Source: Diphasiastrum complanatum
Lineage: Eukaryota > Streptophyta > Lycopodiopsida > Lycopodiales > Lycopodiaceae
Direction of reading: 5' to 3'
Assembly (NCBI GenBank): GCA_029204225.1
Contig: CM055096.1
Location: 46,509,079 to 46,571,078, forward strand
DNA length: 62,000 nucleotides
Position numbers and translations under genes: made by a program. Position 1 is the stretch's first letter, and every line of letters starts with the position of its first letter. A model generated the notes under the pieces. The model was not told the origin of the DNA, did no database searches, and saw nothing but the letters and a program-made list of their open reading frames with translations. Positions 61,011 through 62,000 of the stretch are shown here, in pieces.

Positions 61011-62000
61011 TGATTTATGCTATCGCTCTCATGATATCGAACCTCTGCGTGACAACTAACTTCATCTCCTTGATGCTTGTGTGTTTGTATCTTGGGTTAA
61101 GGATAGGATAGGAAATAAAGCCACTACATGGTGACGATGTTACTTATTTATGCTATTATTTTCCATGGTACTATGTGAATTTATTGGTTTAAGTTAGCAA
61201 GTCTTATTTGAGACCCAAGGTCAAGTATTGCATATATGGTATTGGATATGAAATGTTCGAGCCCTAAGCCAAAGCCTTTAACTCATGTGCTTTTCATTTC
61301 TCTCTTCGAGGTTGTCGAGCCACTTGTCACTCAGATCTCTATGCAGTTTCAATATGTTTACTAATTGCTTGATTCATCTGTCACGGCCACTTGGAAATCG
61401 AATCAGCAAGCAGTTACAATGGAGTACCCTTTGTTTGGTTTCGACTCTTCAGACATTCGAATTTAGTGTCGGTCACACTATCGTACTATCATGTCTGCCT
61501 GGCATTCTATCGCTGTTAAGTCTGCCTGACGTACTATCTATGCGCCAATCTGATGTCAGAAATAGTTGCTGACCTTCGCACATTGTCAGATTCGTCTATC
61601 TAGTCATCAGGTGATTATCGGAAGCAATGCATGTTTCTGGCCTTGCAGATTGATAACACGACTTCCCATAACTCTTGTTTTCAGAATTGGTTTATAGTCA
61701 GTTATCAGAAGCTTCCAGATTCGGCTGTCAAATACATTCGACCGTCAGACAAATGTTCGATCCTCAGAAGAAATGTTCGAGTTGACCTTTGACCATTCAA
61801 ATTCAAATTCGACTTCGTCTTCGACTAGACAGACTGCCACGTATTCCCTTGGGCACTTGACACTCATCCGTTTCTCACATTCTATTATATATAATTACAT
61901 CATTCTATTATCTCTACATCCAAGTGATTTTGACCAAGGTTATATATAATTGCAAATGACAATAAGCTACAATCTGATCCAATTATAAGGCCTATTTGTT
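61010..62000. other. Unassigned sequence at the right edge
   Basis: Repeated short words (GACGTACTATC, ATGTTCGA) and two TTATATATAATT motifs (about 61,884 and 61,940) are visible, but no gene is supported. Confidence 0.35.

Overview
The window looks like a large, repeat-rich land-plant nuclear genome: introns with GT/AG borders, TTTAGGG-type telomere-like words, plant-style hAT transposases with BED fingers, LINE, Ty3/gypsy-like and Ty1/copia relics, and long (CT)n and (TA)n tracts. The very long introns would suit a fern, gymnosperm or other large-genome plant. I cannot name the species.

One host gene organises most of the window. On the minus strand, 13 exons in consistent phase can be joined from 49,265 down to 1,963. 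They give a 613-residue ABC1K/UbiB (aarF-domain) atypical kinase, with 1,842 coding bases spread over 47.3 kb. Exons 2 to 13 are supported by family motifs and splice sites. Exon 1 (48,867-49,265) is inferred from strand, open frame, donor site and matching phase.

The introns hold nearly all the mobile DNA. Intron 12 (2,074-5,490) has the spliced 3' end of a hAT transposase and a truncated LINE. Intron 5 (9,242-36,384, 27.1 kb) is packed with hAT-superfamily copies, a probable F-box/kelch fragment and small inverted-repeat elements. Its edges carry GC-rich clusters of iterated palindromes that abut (TA)n tracts. Intron 1 (39,028-48,866) holds a head-to-tail chain of LINE copies, several ending in a small hairpin followed by a CT-rich microsatellite.

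The least familiar system is in intron 5. A BED/hAT element family carries a second, convergent gene for a ~120-residue, highly charged, coiled-coil-like protein. It occurs four times plus one old relic, and is kept where the transposase core is deleted. These elements share a boundary word, TATCATAG, seen eight times and always next to a TA tract.

From 49,266 to the right end I see no intact host gene. There is an unrecognised ~310-codon frame with several stops, a degenerate gypsy-type gag with zinc knuckles, a copia RT/RNase H fragment and LTR-like promoter stretches.
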